Shown here piece after piece: positions 15,866 to 25,400 of a stretch of DNA of 32,932 bases. The notes under the pieces were generated by a model. The model was not told where the DNA came from, made no database searches, and saw only the letters and a list, made by a program, of their open reading frames with translations. Each line of letters opens with the position of its first letter. Within the stretch, counting starts at the first letter, position 1. A program made the position numbers and the translations under genes. Source of the DNA: Candidatus Poseidoniales archaeon (GTDB taxonomy: Archaea > Thermoplasmatota > Poseidoniia > Poseidoniales > Poseidoniaceae); assembly GCA_003602475.1 (NCBI GenBank), contig QQSC01000039.1, forward strand, positions 1 through 32,932. The letters run 5' to 3'.

Positions 15866-16486
15866 TCACTTGAGCAGTTTGGCAATCTCGTCTTGCGAGA
15901 CTTGTTGGTAGCCTGCATTTGGGGTTATGACAGCCAAATCCATGCCGTTTCCAGACGCTGCATCGCGTTGTCCAGACGCTCTAAGGGCCCGGGCGGCGAG
16001 ATTTAAGGCCTCCGCTTGGGTCATGTTGGCTTTGAATCCGTCTTCCAGAACACCGTACATGTAGGGTGATCCCGAGCCAGTAGCACAGTAGTCGTCGGGA
16101 ATGGAGCCGCCGGCAGAGTCAATGGAATACACGTGGCCGCCATCCTGGTCAACGCCGACGATGAGGAGTTGAACCCAGTGCGGTCGGCCGGAGAGAATGT
16201 TGGCGGTCAGGGTTGCGGCCCCTTTGACGGTCATGGGTTGTTGGCGTCGAAGTTCAAACAACGCCACCTCAGCCGTGAGTGTCCTGGACAGCGACTGCGC
16301 ATGGCCAACGAGTCCGGCGGTGGTGAGGGCAAGGTTGTCGCCAATCTTGAACAGCTTTTGCACGCTTTTGTTGGCAATGAAATGGCCCATGGTTGCTCGG
16401 TGGTCTGCACCAACCACTACACCACCTTTGAAAGTGATGCCAACGGTGCTGGTGCCGGTCTTCAGAACGCCTTGTTGCTCGGTCAT
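15866..16486 (-). CDS. psmB: Proteasome beta subunit
   Basis: This is the catalytic subunit of the 20S proteasome, which degrades unfolded proteins with PAN-type ATPases. The 206-residue precursor has an 11-residue propeptide ending in Gly, followed by catalytic Thr12 in TGTSTVGITFKGG. Mature Asp17 lies in GADHRATMG, Lys33 in VQKLFKIGD, and SGSG and the late GNGMDLAVI stretch are present. ATG 16486 is preceded by GGTGGAG; longer upstream reading frame lies antisense to sepF and is rejected. It is divergent from sepF. No alpha subunit is present in the window. Confidence 0.95.
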   Translation of the reverse strand: MTEQQGVLKTGTSTVGITFKGGVVVGADHRATMGHFIANKSVQKLFKIGDNLALTTAGLVGHAQSLSRTLTAEVALFELRRQQPMTVKGAATLTANILSGRPHWVQLLIVGVDQDGGHVYSIDSAGGSIPDDYCATGSGSPYMYGVLEDGFKANMTQAEALNLAARALRASGQRDAASGNGMDLAVITPNAGYQQVSQDEIAKLLK

Positions 16487-16579
16487 GTTATCCACTCCAC
16501 CGTGACACTCTTTGAACCTTGAGGCGAAGTCGCTTGCTGCTCCCTGACCGCCACTTGACCATGACCAAGGGGAGCGTTG

Positions 16580-17227
16580 ATGTACGGTCGCTTTCGTGTA
16601 ATGGTCGTGCGCAAGCGCCGGAAGAAGAAAAAGGACGAAGGTCAATCGTCCCTCGACGCCTTTGCACGAGGGGCTGCGCCGCAAGAACAGGCAGGTGACG
16701 ACCTTCCCGTCCCATCCATGGTGGACCTTGACCAACTGGAGGCAGCCCAACACAGCCTCAATGAAGCCTCCGTTGGGGCATCAACCGAGGAAGAAGAGGG
16801 GCCTCGGAGTTTCAGCATGCCTAGCCTTGGAGGGAAAACGAAGCCCCGCGCTGCCAAGGGCAACGGGACAAAATTTCATGACCTCGACCAACTGTATCCA
16901 TCGGCCCCAGTCCCGCTCCAAGGAGGCGGGATGGTGATTCATTACGCCACGTTGAACGATATCACAGGTTGCAATCAGGTCTTGGATTGGGTTGCGGATG
17001 GCCATGCTGCCATTGTGGAAATGCAACGGCTCATGAACAGAACAACAGAATTCAATCAAGCCCTCTCAACACTGCAGGGCCTGGTTGAAGAGGACATTGG
17101 AGGGCGTATCGTAAAGATGACCGATTCAAGACTGATGTGTCTGCCAGAGGGTTGTCGTGGTGTGCGTGGAACGGAAATGGAAGCGTTTGCAGCCGGCGAC
17201 CATGACTTCAGTGATGTGATTTCATGA
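16580..17227 (+). CDS. sepF: Archaeal SepF-like cell-division protein with long basic/acidic N-terminal region
   Basis: The last 90 residues (from about GGMVIHYATLND) match the SepF/DUF552 fold: an initial strand, a helix in ITGCNQVLDWVADGH, AAIVEM strand, a long helix, then EDIGGRIVKMTDSRLMCLPEG, equivalent to the family's GG.I..(I/L)....(I/L).P. SepF dimers tether FtsZ to the membrane in archaea that lack FtsA. The N-terminal 115 residues are unusual: instead of a clear amphipathic membrane helix there is a basic cluster (KRRKKKK), then an acidic/Ser-rich linker. GGGGAG before ATG 16580 supports the start; ATG 16601 is an alternative. The stop overlaps the ZPR1-like start by ATGA. Confidence 0.75.
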   Translation: MYGRFRVMVVRKRRKKKKDEGQSSLDAFARGAAPQEQAGDDLPVPSMVDLDQLEAAQHSLNEASVGASTEEEEGPRSFSMPSLGGKTKPRAAKGNGTKFHDLDQLYPSAPVPLQGGGMVIHYATLNDITGCNQVLDWVADGHAAIVEMQRLMNRTTEFNQALSTLQGLVEEDIGGRIVKMTDSRLMCLPEGCRGVRGTEMEAFAAGDHDFSDVIS

Positions 17228-17850
17228 ATGAACAGGACATTGACTTCCCTTGCCCGGTTTGTGGAGCCCTTGAGTCGGTGAAAATGATCACTCACATCGA
17301 CGAGATACCCTACTTTGGCGAACACACGCAAATCACATTGCTCTGCAATTCTTGTTCTTGGCGCCAAACGGACTTCATCCCAGCAGAAGGAAAAAAAGCA
17401 GGTGCGTGGTCGTTGACCATCGATTCACCAGAAAAATTGACCGCACGTGTCGTACGTGCATCATCCTGCACCATTCGAATTCCGGAACTTGATTTGGCGG
17501 TCAACCCGGGAAGCAACGCAACGGGTTACGTGTCCAATGTTGAAGGCGTACTCAAGCGGTTTCAAGACATCATCAACATGGTTCAACGAGATTTGATGTC
17601 CTCGCCAGACAACAGCCATGAAGAAGCCGAGCACTTGAGTCAACTCATCAACATGTCCGCCATCATCGCCCAACTTTCAACTGAGGAACCCACACCGGTG
17701 ACGCTTGAACTGCTTGACCCCCACGGCCACTCCATGATTCTCCATCCTGATGCAAACGAGCGACCGCTGACAACGGAAGAACTTGTTGAGCTACCTGTGG
17801 GACCAGATCCTGCCGTATTCTCAACCGACGACATGGAAAATTCATCGTGA
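17224..17850 (+). CDS. ZPR1-type zinc-finger protein
   Basis: The 208-residue protein begins with a four-Cys zinc finger: CPVC at residues 10-13 and CNSC at 41-44. Between them is IDEIPYFGEHTQITLL, the hallmark of the ZPR1 family, and the finger is followed by WRQTDF. The rest forms the single beta-rich ZPR1 domain with a helical insert. In eukaryotes ZPR1 chaperones eEF1A; archaeal single-domain versions are assumed to serve aEF1A, which is inference. The gene is coupled to sepF by an ATGA overlap, so the two are co-translated. Its 3' end overlaps the convergent trpS by nine bases. Confidence 0.88.
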   Translation: MNEQDIDFPCPVCGALESVKMITHIDEIPYFGEHTQITLLCNSCSWRQTDFIPAEGKKAGAWSLTIDSPEKLTARVVRASSCTIRIPELDLAVNPGSNATGYVSNVEGVLKRFQDIINMVQRDLMSSPDNSHEEAEHLSQLINMSAIIAQLSTEEPTPVTLELLDPHGHSMILHPDANERPLTTEELVELPVGPDPAVFSTDDMENSS

Positions 17851-19251
17851 ATCTTCAGCTAAAAAATCGTTGACCAAGTGTGCGGTTTGGTCACGCATCT
17901 CTCCCAAATGCGACATCCAAGCCACAGCACGCTCAATGCATTCTTGTTTCATCTCACCTGCCAAGAGATGACCTGAACGGTATTTTGCATTGAGCTCAGC
18001 AAGGTAGGCATCGTCGTCCTCAAAGAAATACATCATGTACTGATAGGCAACATCGATGTCGGGATTCCCTCCCAGGCGACGATGTTCCTCCACCGTCGCC
18101 TGACTGCCCGAAAAAGCACGCTTGATTTTCTTTTCAACCGTGGCCACATCGTCCCGAAGGAACAAGGTTGTTTTCGGCTGACTGCTGCTCATTTTGCTCC
18201 CAGTAAGGCCGACCGCAAAATGGTGGTAGGTGGAAGAAGGTGCCATCAAGCCCAACCCACCGAGGTTCCGCTCCAGACGAAGCAACGACATGCGTAGGCC
18301 GTGGCGGTCGCGAGTCGTGGCCGATGGGACATGGACATGACCTTGTTTGGGATTTGAGATGATGTCGGAGAAACCGAGATTGGCAACGGCCTCGACAATC
18401 TTTTGAAAGACCTCAGCCACCTTGTTTTTGTCAAGACGGCCGTTGGGCTGTCTGCCAAACACGTGCGCATTTTCGTCGTGGACTGAGGTGCTGATCATCA
18501 ACCCTACTGACGGGGCCGGCTTGATGTTGAACCAGTTGGTTTTGGTTGCCAATCCACGTGTGAGACGCAGGTGTGGATCTTGATCCACTCCCACGGGGAC
18601 AACCACAGGACGAAGACCGCCAAATTCCTCCATCTGCGGGTGTAAGATATCCCCCACTTGGACCATTGGAGCCTGAACATGAGCCAGATTGGTCTCGCCG
18701 TTGAATCCATAGATGGCTTCGAACTCACTGAGGTTTGTGCGCTTCCCGAGATGGAATCCCAATCGCTGGACTGCATGCCGCGTCGACTGAAAATAGACCT
18801 GGGTCTGCTCAGGGTCAAGACCCATGGCAGCGTAGTGTGCAATGTATTCTGAAAGCGCTGTTCTGCGGCCTTCCTCGAGCCCGATGCCCCGTGTCGCTTG
18901 GCTTTCCAAATCAGCCACGGCAATGGAAACGTCAGCGCCTTGTTGTTGAAACCACTTGACTTGTTCAACAACCATGGAATGACCCATGTGCATTTGGCCG
19001 CTGGGCATCAATCCCGTCAAGACACCAAAACCATCGCCGGTTCGTTGAGCTTCCTGAACAACATCAAGATCCCGGTGAGCAAACACGATGCCCCTACGGT
19101 GGAGTTTGGTTGGGTTTTCCAAAGGCCACCCATCCAACGAAGTCAATCCAAATTGTTCGATGATGCGGTCGTAATCGGTGGATTGAGCACTGCCCCACGG
19201 GTCGATGGTGATCTCGTCGCCGTCCATGGTTACCGCCATTTGCGTGCTCAC
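17842..19251 (-). CDS. trpS: Tryptophanyl-tRNA synthetase (archaeal/eukaryal type)
   Basis: This class I synthetase of 469 residues charges tRNA-Trp. It starts with the archaeal N-terminal segment DPWGSAQSTDYDRIIEQFG. The HIGH signature appears as GQMHMGHS, VPVGVDQDPHLRLTR binds substrate, and SKMSSSQP is the KMSKS loop. The length and the DYD..I..FG leader favour TrpRS over TyrRS. GTG 19251 overlaps the upstream stop as GTGA, implying translational coupling to the surface-protein gene; ATG 19239 and 19227 are alternatives. The C-terminus overlaps the ZPR1-like gene. Confidence 0.94.
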   Translation of the reverse strand: MSTQMAVTMDGDEITIDPWGSAQSTDYDRIIEQFGLTSLDGWPLENPTKLHRRGIVFAHRDLDVVQEAQRTGDGFGVLTGLMPSGQMHMGHSMVVEQVKWFQQQGADVSIAVADLESQATRGIGLEEGRRTALSEYIAHYAAMGLDPEQTQVYFQSTRHAVQRLGFHLGKRTNLSEFEAIYGFNGETNLAHVQAPMVQVGDILHPQMEEFGGLRPVVVPVGVDQDPHLRLTRGLATKTNWFNIKPAPSVGLMISTSVHDENAHVFGRQPNGRLDKNKVAEVFQKIVEAVANLGFSDIISNPKQGHVHVPSATTRDRHGLRMSLLRLERNLGGLGLMAPSSTYHHFAVGLTGSKMSSSQPKTTLFLRDDVATVEKKIKRAFSGSQATVEEHRRLGGNPDIDVAYQYMMYFFEDDDAYLAELNAKYRSGHLLAGEMKQECIERAVAWMSHLGEMRDQTAHLVNDFLAEDSR

Positions 19252-20546
19252 TCGTCTTCGCCATCAAGGCTTCGCCCATCATCACCGATTGGAGATGATA
19301 TCGCACGCGTGGATTCAGCGCCAGGCCATCGACCTGCAAGCGGCCCTACACCCTCGCGTGCGAGGATGCCCAACATCGCGAGAACACTAACCAAAGCGAC
19401 ACCCACGACGGCATACGTCATCCAGGCTCCACCCTCATCGGCGGGTTTGGGAGTGACCAACCATGTGAAGCGGAGTTCGGGGTCGTCGTTGAATCGCTTT
19501 GACCATCGAAACATGTCGGTCGTGTCGTGCCCGGCCACCGTCACGGCTGCAGAGTGGTTGTTCCACCACGCGGTTTGACCGAGAATGTCGTGTTGAACGG
19601 TGGTGTTGTTCAGATGAATCTGAACGGTTTGATTGTTCACAACAGAAAGAAACACGCTACCGCTGTCGTCCTGCCACCATCCCTCCATCGTGTTTTGCTC
19701 GCCTTGAATGTTGACCATATCACCCTGACCATCCGTGACCCGATGGACATCTTGACCTTCGACATCAACAACCCATGTCACAGGTACATTCCATGTTCGC
19801 CCGTCCTGTACGGAGGTGCATTGTGGTGTGAGAAGCGGGCGAAAGGTCAACACGCTCCCGTTCTCGCTGTTGGCCATGGTGTGTTCAAATTCAAAACAAC
19901 GTTTTGCTGACCAAGCGGACCAAACTTCTCCCCATGTGGTCAACCACGTGGTTTCTGAAGAGGTCAAAAATTCTACAACCTCGTTGTCGTGGCGAACGGT
20001 GGCGTCGTTGATGCGGCCGACCCAATACATGTTGACCAAACCGCCGTCTGCAACGGCTTGCTGGAGCGAGGAAAGATCAGCGATTCCCAGTTCGAGGCTT
20101 CCACCACGTCGGCCGAGATTGAACCAATCCCAGAGATCATCGGGTTGGTCGTCTGCATCGTGCCAAGCGGTCACGGACAATCCAGTGTTGTCTCCGTGAA
20201 CTGTAAATCCTTGATTTTTGATGGTGGTGTGTTGAGCCATGGTGAGGCCGGTGGGCGTGAAGGTGGAAATTGGAGAATCCCCCCATTTGCTGGCCGGCAA
20301 ACGGTTCTCAATGTAGTCACGACAAGTTTGAGCAACGGCTCCGGGGTCGTTGTACCACGAAAGCCCCGGCATCCCATAGCATCCAATCTCATCCCCCATT
20401 TCGACGCGGTCCAAAGCGATGCTCGTGTTGAGCCATCCGTCTTCTTCCCATGCAGATTCTGCTAACACCACAGGCTGAATGGTCACCAACAACAAGCAAT
20501 GCAGCAAGAACATGGGGACGACACGTGCCCCACGACGGTAGCGCAT
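19248..20546 (-). CDS. Secreted, membrane-anchored surface protein of unknown function (432 aa)
   Basis: The N-terminus is a signal peptide: basic YRRGAR, then hydrophobic FLLHCLLLVTIQPVVLA with likely cleavage near ALA. The ectodomain of about 350 residues is rich in Trp and in Asn-x-Thr/Ser sequons and holds two or three Cys pairs (GCYG, QTCRDY, KRCFEF, PQCTS). Near residue 390 is one membrane helix (WMTYAVVGVALVSVLAMLGIL), then a short acidic cytoplasmic tail. No catalytic family is recognised. It is the first gene of a pair with trpS through a GTGA overlap. A TTTAAG box about 50 bases upstream of the ATG may be the promoter. Confidence 0.8.
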   Translation of the reverse strand: MRYRRGARVVPMFLLHCLLLVTIQPVVLAESAWEEDGWLNTSIALDRVEMGDEIGCYGMPGLSWYNDPGAVAQTCRDYIENRLPASKWGDSPISTFTPTGLTMAQHTTIKNQGFTVHGDNTGLSVTAWHDADDQPDDLWDWFNLGRRGGSLELGIADLSSLQQAVADGGLVNMYWVGRINDATVRHDNEVVEFLTSSETTWLTTWGEVWSAWSAKRCFEFEHTMANSENGSVLTFRPLLTPQCTSVQDGRTWNVPVTWVVDVEGQDVHRVTDGQGDMVNIQGEQNTMEGWWQDDSGSVFLSVVNNQTVQIHLNNTTVQHDILGQTAWWNNHSAAVTVAGHDTTDMFRWSKRFNDDPELRFTWLVTPKPADEGGAWMTYAVVGVALVSVLAMLGILAREGVGPLAGRWPGAESTRAISSPIGDDGRSLDGEDE

Positions 20547-20665
20547 GGTCGATGGTCTTGGCCAACCTCTTTGACCGTTGTCCTCGGGCTATCGCCCCTT
20601 AAACAACCGACTTCCGAGCAATATCTGAACAACAGTCAAGACCCATACGCTGCTGGTGTTGAACC

Positions 20666-21448
20666 ATGTCAGCACCCGATGTTGAGGAAGCATGGCAAAA
20701 TCTTCGCCAGCATTGGGCCATCGAATCCACAGGAGAGAAACTCCCGAATACGCCGGTCTATAGTGTGCTCCGTCGGTTCCTTTCACCCATGCTACGTCCA
20801 TTCCTCCGCTGGAAAATCCACGGTGCGGGGCGCATACCACGAACGGGCTCAACCATCTTGGCCGCCAACCACCTTTCTCATGTCGACCCCATCGCCGTGA
20901 TTGCAGCGGCGAGAAGAACCACCTATTACCTCGCCAAAGAGGGCCATTTTGACAAGGCGTTCACACGAGTGGTGATGCATGCAACGGGTCAAATTGAGAC
21001 CAAACGCTCAGAGGGAGGAACCGATGCTTTGGCAAGTGCGGTTTCCGTTCTCGAGGAGGGTCAAGCCCTCGGGATTTTCCCCGAGGGGACCCGGTCAAAG
21101 CGAGCCGAACAGCCGTTCTTGCTTCCTGGCAAAACTGGTATCGCCCGATTAGCTGCAGCCTCACCAAACGCCAGCGTGGTCCCCCTAGCGCTGGTTGGAA
21201 CCCGAGGCATTATGGCTCCTCAGCAGCATAAATTCCCGCGCCTATGGAAACGGTTTGAGGTCAATGTCGGCCATCCCGTGACATGGTTGGAATGGTTAAG
21301 CCATCCAAACGGAGGGCAACTCGATGCTGAAAGTTTGACAGCGATGGCTGACCTTGAGGACCATGAGGTTCGCACGGCGCTGGCCGGCCTGTACCGGAAG
21401 TTTACCGATCAAATCATGGGTTCCCTTCGTGCATTAGGGGCTCAATAA
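20666..21448 (+). CDS. plsC: 1-acyl-glycerol-3-phosphate acyltransferase-like protein (PlsC family)
   Basis: This 260-residue protein of the LPLAT family has catalytic motif I NHLSHVDP (H-x4-D) near residue 69, an Arg-containing QIETKRSEGG block for the glycerol phosphate (motif II), FPEGTRS (motif III), and VVPLALVGTRG (motif IV). The enzymes transfer fatty acyl chains to sn-2 of lysophosphatidate. This is ordinary for bacteria but out of place in archaea, whose lipids are isoprenoid ethers. MGII genomes are among the archaeal exceptions reported to carry such genes. There is no long membrane helix; the hydrophobic segment LRRFLSPMLRPFLRW may bind the membrane. It is divergent from the surface-protein gene and precedes an unknown gene by 32 bases. 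Confidence 0.93.
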   Translation: MSAPDVEEAWQNLRQHWAIESTGEKLPNTPVYSVLRRFLSPMLRPFLRWKIHGAGRIPRTGSTILAANHLSHVDPIAVIAAARRTTYYLAKEGHFDKAFTRVVMHATGQIETKRSEGGTDALASAVSVLEEGQALGIFPEGTRSKRAEQPFLLPGKTGIARLAAASPNASVVPLALVGTRGIMAPQQHKFPRLWKRFEVNVGHPVTWLEWLSHPNGGQLDAESLTAMADLEDHEVRTALAGLYRKFTDQIMGSLRALGAQ

Positions 21449-21451
21449 GAA

Positions 21452-21461
21452 TTCAAATAAC
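21452..21461 (+). promoter_or_regulatory. Probable TATA box for the gene at 21481
   Basis: TTCAAATAAC is centred about 24 bases upstream of the GTG at 21481, in the short gap after plsC. This fits a leaderless transcript starting near that GTG. Confidence 0.4.
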
Positions 21462-21480
21462 CTCGACAAACAATGCTCTT

Positions 21481-22230
21481 GTGTGCTCCCACAAGACCCG
21501 CTTCGGCACCTTGACGCTTCCTTCGGAGGGCAACGAACCGGTTGAACAACATCGGATTGACGCAGAACTTCGTGGCCTATGCCTCCTCGGTTCGATCATC
21601 GACAAAACTGATGTTTGGGAGGAAAGGGTGTTGGAGGGTTCAGATCGTAGGTTGTTGGTGATTGTCATCGATGGTGATGAAGTACGGATTGATGTCATCG
21701 AAACGGTTCATCGGTTTCTCGTCACTGATGACTCACACCTCGCCGTAACCCTTTACCGAGGTCGAAACAGAACCGTGGCTTATGAGGACGAGGTCTGTAT
21801 CCTTAACACCCCCTTGTATCCAGACTGCGCTATCGCTGACGCCCTCGTTTCACTCGTGCTGCTTGGGGCAGCCGGTTGGCCAGAGAGCGGCACGCTCAAT
21901 GTCCTTTGGCGATTGACGAAGAATGGAGGGCCTGGCTGGAGAGGTCGTGGATCCAAGATGGGCGGCATCAATTTGACGGCGGAGGACATCGACGAGATTC
22001 GAGACATCCAAGAGGCCATCGACATCGGGATGCCGATGGCTGCTGTTGACATGCTGCAGATCTTTGCTCAACGTCTTCACAGCAGCAAAGGGGTTGAGAT
22101 GGAAGACATCAAACATCATCTGAAAGGATTGACAGACACCATTGCTGATTGCCATTTTCAAAAATATGCTCAGCATCAAACCTTGAACAGTGACCTCTTG
22201 TTTCTTCCCGTCAAGGCACACCCTGCTTGA
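21481..22230 (+). CDS. Hypothetical cytosolic protein (249 aa)
   Basis: I do not recognise a family. The N-terminal 90 residues alternate short strands with acidic residues (LLVIVIDGDEVRIDVIETVHRFLV). The middle is a hydrophobic segment (ADALVSLVLLGAAGW) followed by a Gly/Arg loop (GPGWRGRGSKMGG), and the C-terminal 90 residues look helical (EDIDEIRDIQEAIDIGMPMAAVDMLQIFAQRL). There is no signal peptide. GTG 21481 is the only reasonable start downstream of the plsC stop. The stop lies inside the first bases of direct-repeat copy 1. Confidence 0.7.
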   Translation: MCSHKTRFGTLTLPSEGNEPVEQHRIDAELRGLCLLGSIIDKTDVWEERVLEGSDRRLLVIVIDGDEVRIDVIETVHRFLVTDDSHLAVTLYRGRNRTVAYEDEVCILNTPLYPDCAIADALVSLVLLGAAGWPESGTLNVLWRLTKNGGPGWRGRGSKMGGINLTAEDIDEIRDIQEAIDIGMPMAAVDMLQIFAQRLHSSKGVEMEDIKHHLKGLTDTIADCHFQKYAQHQTLNSDLLFLPVKAHPA

Positions 22231-22267
22231 GTAACCATCAAGTGCTTCCCATACAGACCCGCCACAG
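22227..22267 (+). repeat. Direct repeat copy 1 (partner at 27142-27182)
   Basis: This 41-base stretch matches 27142-27182 at 34 positions in the same orientation, with an identical 19-base core at 22233-22251 (27148-27166). It begins at the stop of the unknown gene and lies outside coding sequence after that. Together the two copies bracket the giant RCC1/TSP3 gene. No tRNA or integrase is adjacent. Confidence 0.75.
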
Positions 22268-22323
22268 ATATTCTCATTCTGGCATGCATTGACCGAATGA
22301 AACACATCCGTAGTCTCATCACC

Positions 22324-22361
22324 CATGCTCGGTCGATGGCTGTTCAATGGAGCCGAGCATG
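22324..22361. repeat. Inverted repeat (9-bp perfect arms) between convergent genes
   Basis: CATGCTCGG (22324-22332) is the exact reverse complement of CCGAGCATG (22353-22361), with a 20-base loop. It sits between the convergent stops at 22230 and 22435. It may be part of a bidirectional terminator or an RNA-end stabiliser; no T-run follows immediately. Confidence 0.5.
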
Positions 22362-22385
22362 TGCAAGTGAGGGGGCAGAGGAGTC

Positions 22386-22391
22386 AAAAAA
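22386..22391 (-). terminator. Oligo-T tract downstream of the giant RCC1/TSP3 gene
   Basis: Six T on the - strand lie about 44 bases beyond the giant gene's TAA (22435). No hairpin is directly upstream on that strand. It is read as a probable U-rich termination site. Confidence 0.4.
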
Positions 22392-22413
22392 TCCCAAAAG
22401 GTGGAACAAGCAG

Positions 22414-22420
22414 TTTTTTT
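22414..22420 (+). terminator. Oligo-T tract serving the + strand gene at 21481
   Basis: Seven consecutive T on the + strand lie 184 bases after the stop at 22230, downstream of the inverted repeat at 22324-22361. It is a plausible termination site that stops transcripts before they run into the giant antisense gene. Confidence 0.4.
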
Positions 22421-22434
22421 AGCGGAAAAGTGGG

Positions 22435-25400
22435 TTATTCGTCTTTTTTGACCTTCTTCGGTCCAGAGACAAAAGCCGCCGCCAGCATCGCCATCAACAC
22501 CGCTCCTGCCCCCGGGAAAGGAACGTCTTCAGCGCACTCATCTGTGCCCGGAGCGATAGTACAGGTTCTGTATTTTACCGGTTCCGAGGTGTAGACGGGA
22601 GGTTCAACCGGTATGTTTACTTCAGAAGTTCGAGGTGGTGGAATCGCATACTCCGTGTCGGTCGCAGCTCGTACATCCCTTGCTGTTTGTGGGGTTGCCC
22701 AGTCTTTGGTCCACGCTATTCCGAGCTGGGTCTCCTCGTTGTTGCCCCAACATTTGACTTGGTTGGTGTTGAGGACAGCACACGTGTGGAGCGCACCTGC
22801 ATCGATTTGGTTCACGTTGTTGTCCAACGAACCCAAATTCCCTAATTGACTTTCAGTGTCAGATCCCCAGCATTGGACAGAATCGAACTCATCAACGATG
22901 CAGGCATGGTCTTCTCCAACCGTGACCGATTTCGCTCGAACGCCGTCAAGATTGATTTCAGTCATTCCTGAGTACCCCTCGCCCCAACAATACACGGCTC
23001 CCGTGTTAACAACAGCACAAGTTCGGTCACCGTAGGCGTCAAGTGCAATCGCGAACGATGCACCACCGGCAAGGGTCATAGTTTTCATGGGCGTACCTTC
23101 ATCTCCCCCGGAGCGCCCCAACTGGTCAAGACTGTTGTCGCCCCAGCACCAAACGTTTGAGACATCCTTCACGTGGCGGTTTGCGGGGTCCGGATGTGAA
23201 CCAGTCCAGTTTTGAACCAGCCCAAACGACACCATGGGAATGAACCCGGGTACGTTTTCGACGGTGTTGTAATGGTACATTTCAGGGATCGTAAGGGCAC
23301 ATGTATGGGCGTTTCCAGCGGTGATGTCCATCAGTCGCTCTCCCCAAGAGTCGGGGTTCCAATCAACGAAACCCCATGCACAATGAAGGTATTCTCCCGT
23401 GAACGCCCCGCTGTTGTAACATGTTGTAAAATCAACACTTCGATCCGGGCCATCCACCATCACGGGCGAGTTGCTGGTTGAAGTGCTTGAGCTGAGGGAA
23501 CCACGGCCAAGTTGACCGTGGTCGTTCTTCCCCCAACATCGCATGGAATTGTCCACGAGAATAGCACACACATGATTTCGACCTGCGGCAATGTTGGTAG
23601 CGTTTGTGATGCCTGTCACGTAACCTGCATCGTTGCCTCTGCCACCTCCCCAACATTTGATTGGTCCTGCGGAGCTGCCCGCCGCCAAAATCACTGAATT
23701 TGAAACGATGGCACAGGTTGAATCGTCTCCAGCAGCTAGCATGGTAATGATCACATCGCCCTGATCTGATGAGAGGTGACGAAAATCACCCGAATAGGTC
23801 GGTCGGTCGGTCACAGCCATGGGCGGGCAATGGACATCATCGCGAGTCGTGCGTCTCCCGAGGCACTGCCAATCTTCATCGGGAAAAATATCATACGAAT
23901 ACCCGACAGCACCTTCTGCTGCCTCACCCCAACAATACACCTTTGAGCGGTCCTCTGAAATAGCGCAGGAATGCTCTGCACCAACAGCGATGCTCGAGGT
24001 TAAGATGGCTGGCATGCTCATCGAATCTGGGTCGTTGGGTGCAAAATCATCCGTATCAGGAACGGTGTCGCCGTCGCTGTCTGAACAACCTGCCCGATCG
24101 GGGTACACGAGAACCATCCCTCCGGAGTAAGTAATTCGGCCATCTTCGTCCTGTGTAGAATTCGCAAAGTCATCCCATCTCCGGACTTCCAAACCGTCAT
24201 GATGACTGACTGGACAACCGTCTTGGACATCCGTCACAAGGTCGTTATCGTCATCGGTATCTTCGTTGCTGTCCTGACAACCGTCTTGGTCATGGTCCGT
24301 TGTTGGCGATGAACGCCAACCCACGTCCCCTTTGTAGCAATCGTCGATGGTGTCAACCCGACCGTCATCATCGTCATCCGGATCTTCATAGGTATCGTGG
24401 CAACCATCGGCATCGTGATCTGACGTTTGAGAGGAAGTCCACAGAGGCCAACTTGCGAAGGCCTGCCCGTGAAACATGTCGCCTCTGGGACAATTGTCGC
24501 TTCCATCAACAACACCATCACCGTCATCATCGAGATCCTCTGAATCGTCTTGGCACCCGTCCCAATCGTAATCACTTGAATTCATTTGCCCCAGCATGTC
24601 AAACGAGGTCGTCCATCCAACGTCACCCGCTGGACACGCGTCGATGGTGTCCCGCATGTTGTCGTTGTCGTCGTCGAGATCCTCTGTGCTGTCTTCACAG
24701 CCGTCACCGTCGTTGTCGTTAGCGATGCTGGAACTCCATCCAAGTTGACCGACTGGACACTGGTCGCTCACATCGAGAACGCCGTCTCCATCGTCATCAA
24801 GGTCTTCAACGTACGTTGCAGCGTCGCATGCTGAACCGTCAAGCATTGTACCCACCTGGTCTGTCAATCCGTCGCTGTCCGAGTCGAGACCGAAGCAGGG
24901 GTCGAGCGGGTCAACATCCCCCTCATGATTTGGTATTCCATCACCATCTTTGTCCGAATCAAATGCATCAGGAACACGGTCCCCGTCCATATCAGGACAA
25001 CCGAAACCCGATCCCGCTTGTTCAGGACAGAGGTCAGCCATTCTTGGCCAACCGTCGTTGTCACCGTCTCGCTCGTTGTACTCCCGTTCACCTGACCACT
25101 GACTGGCTTGTTCCCATTCCTCCTCGCCGTAATTCACCATTTCATATTGGCTGTCGACCGTGAACATTTGATTGTAGCTGGCCGAGTAACGTACGGTGCT
25201 GTCCGACTCGCAGGTTGTGCAGTCATCTTGAGCCGTGTCGTAGCAAAAAGCCGTACCGTTTTCCATCAACCCGCAAATCATTCGTTCTTGATTGTTGAGG
25301 GAATCCCATCCCTCCTGCAGTGAAATTCGCTTTTGATACGGAGCAAGTTGATCTTGTCCAGTGTTGTAGTAAAAGGTGTGATGGCCAACGATGTCATCGA

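Noticed and set aside
14810-16006. + strand ORFs of 151 and 189 residues over fttA
   Set aside because: They are antisense shadows of the KH/metallo-beta-lactamase coding sequence.
16487-16753. 89-residue extension of PsmB
   Set aside because: It overlaps sepF on the other strand and lies before a well-placed ATG and a typical short propeptide.
17859-17868. A-rich run near the end of trpS as a terminator
   Set aside because: It lies inside the trpS coding sequence, upstream of its stop, and reads as A rather than T for the + strand gene.
24030-25080. Repetitive GTCATC-rich stretch as a possible CRISPR or satellite
   Set aside because: The units vary in length and translate into TSP3 repeats; there are no identical repeats with unique spacers.
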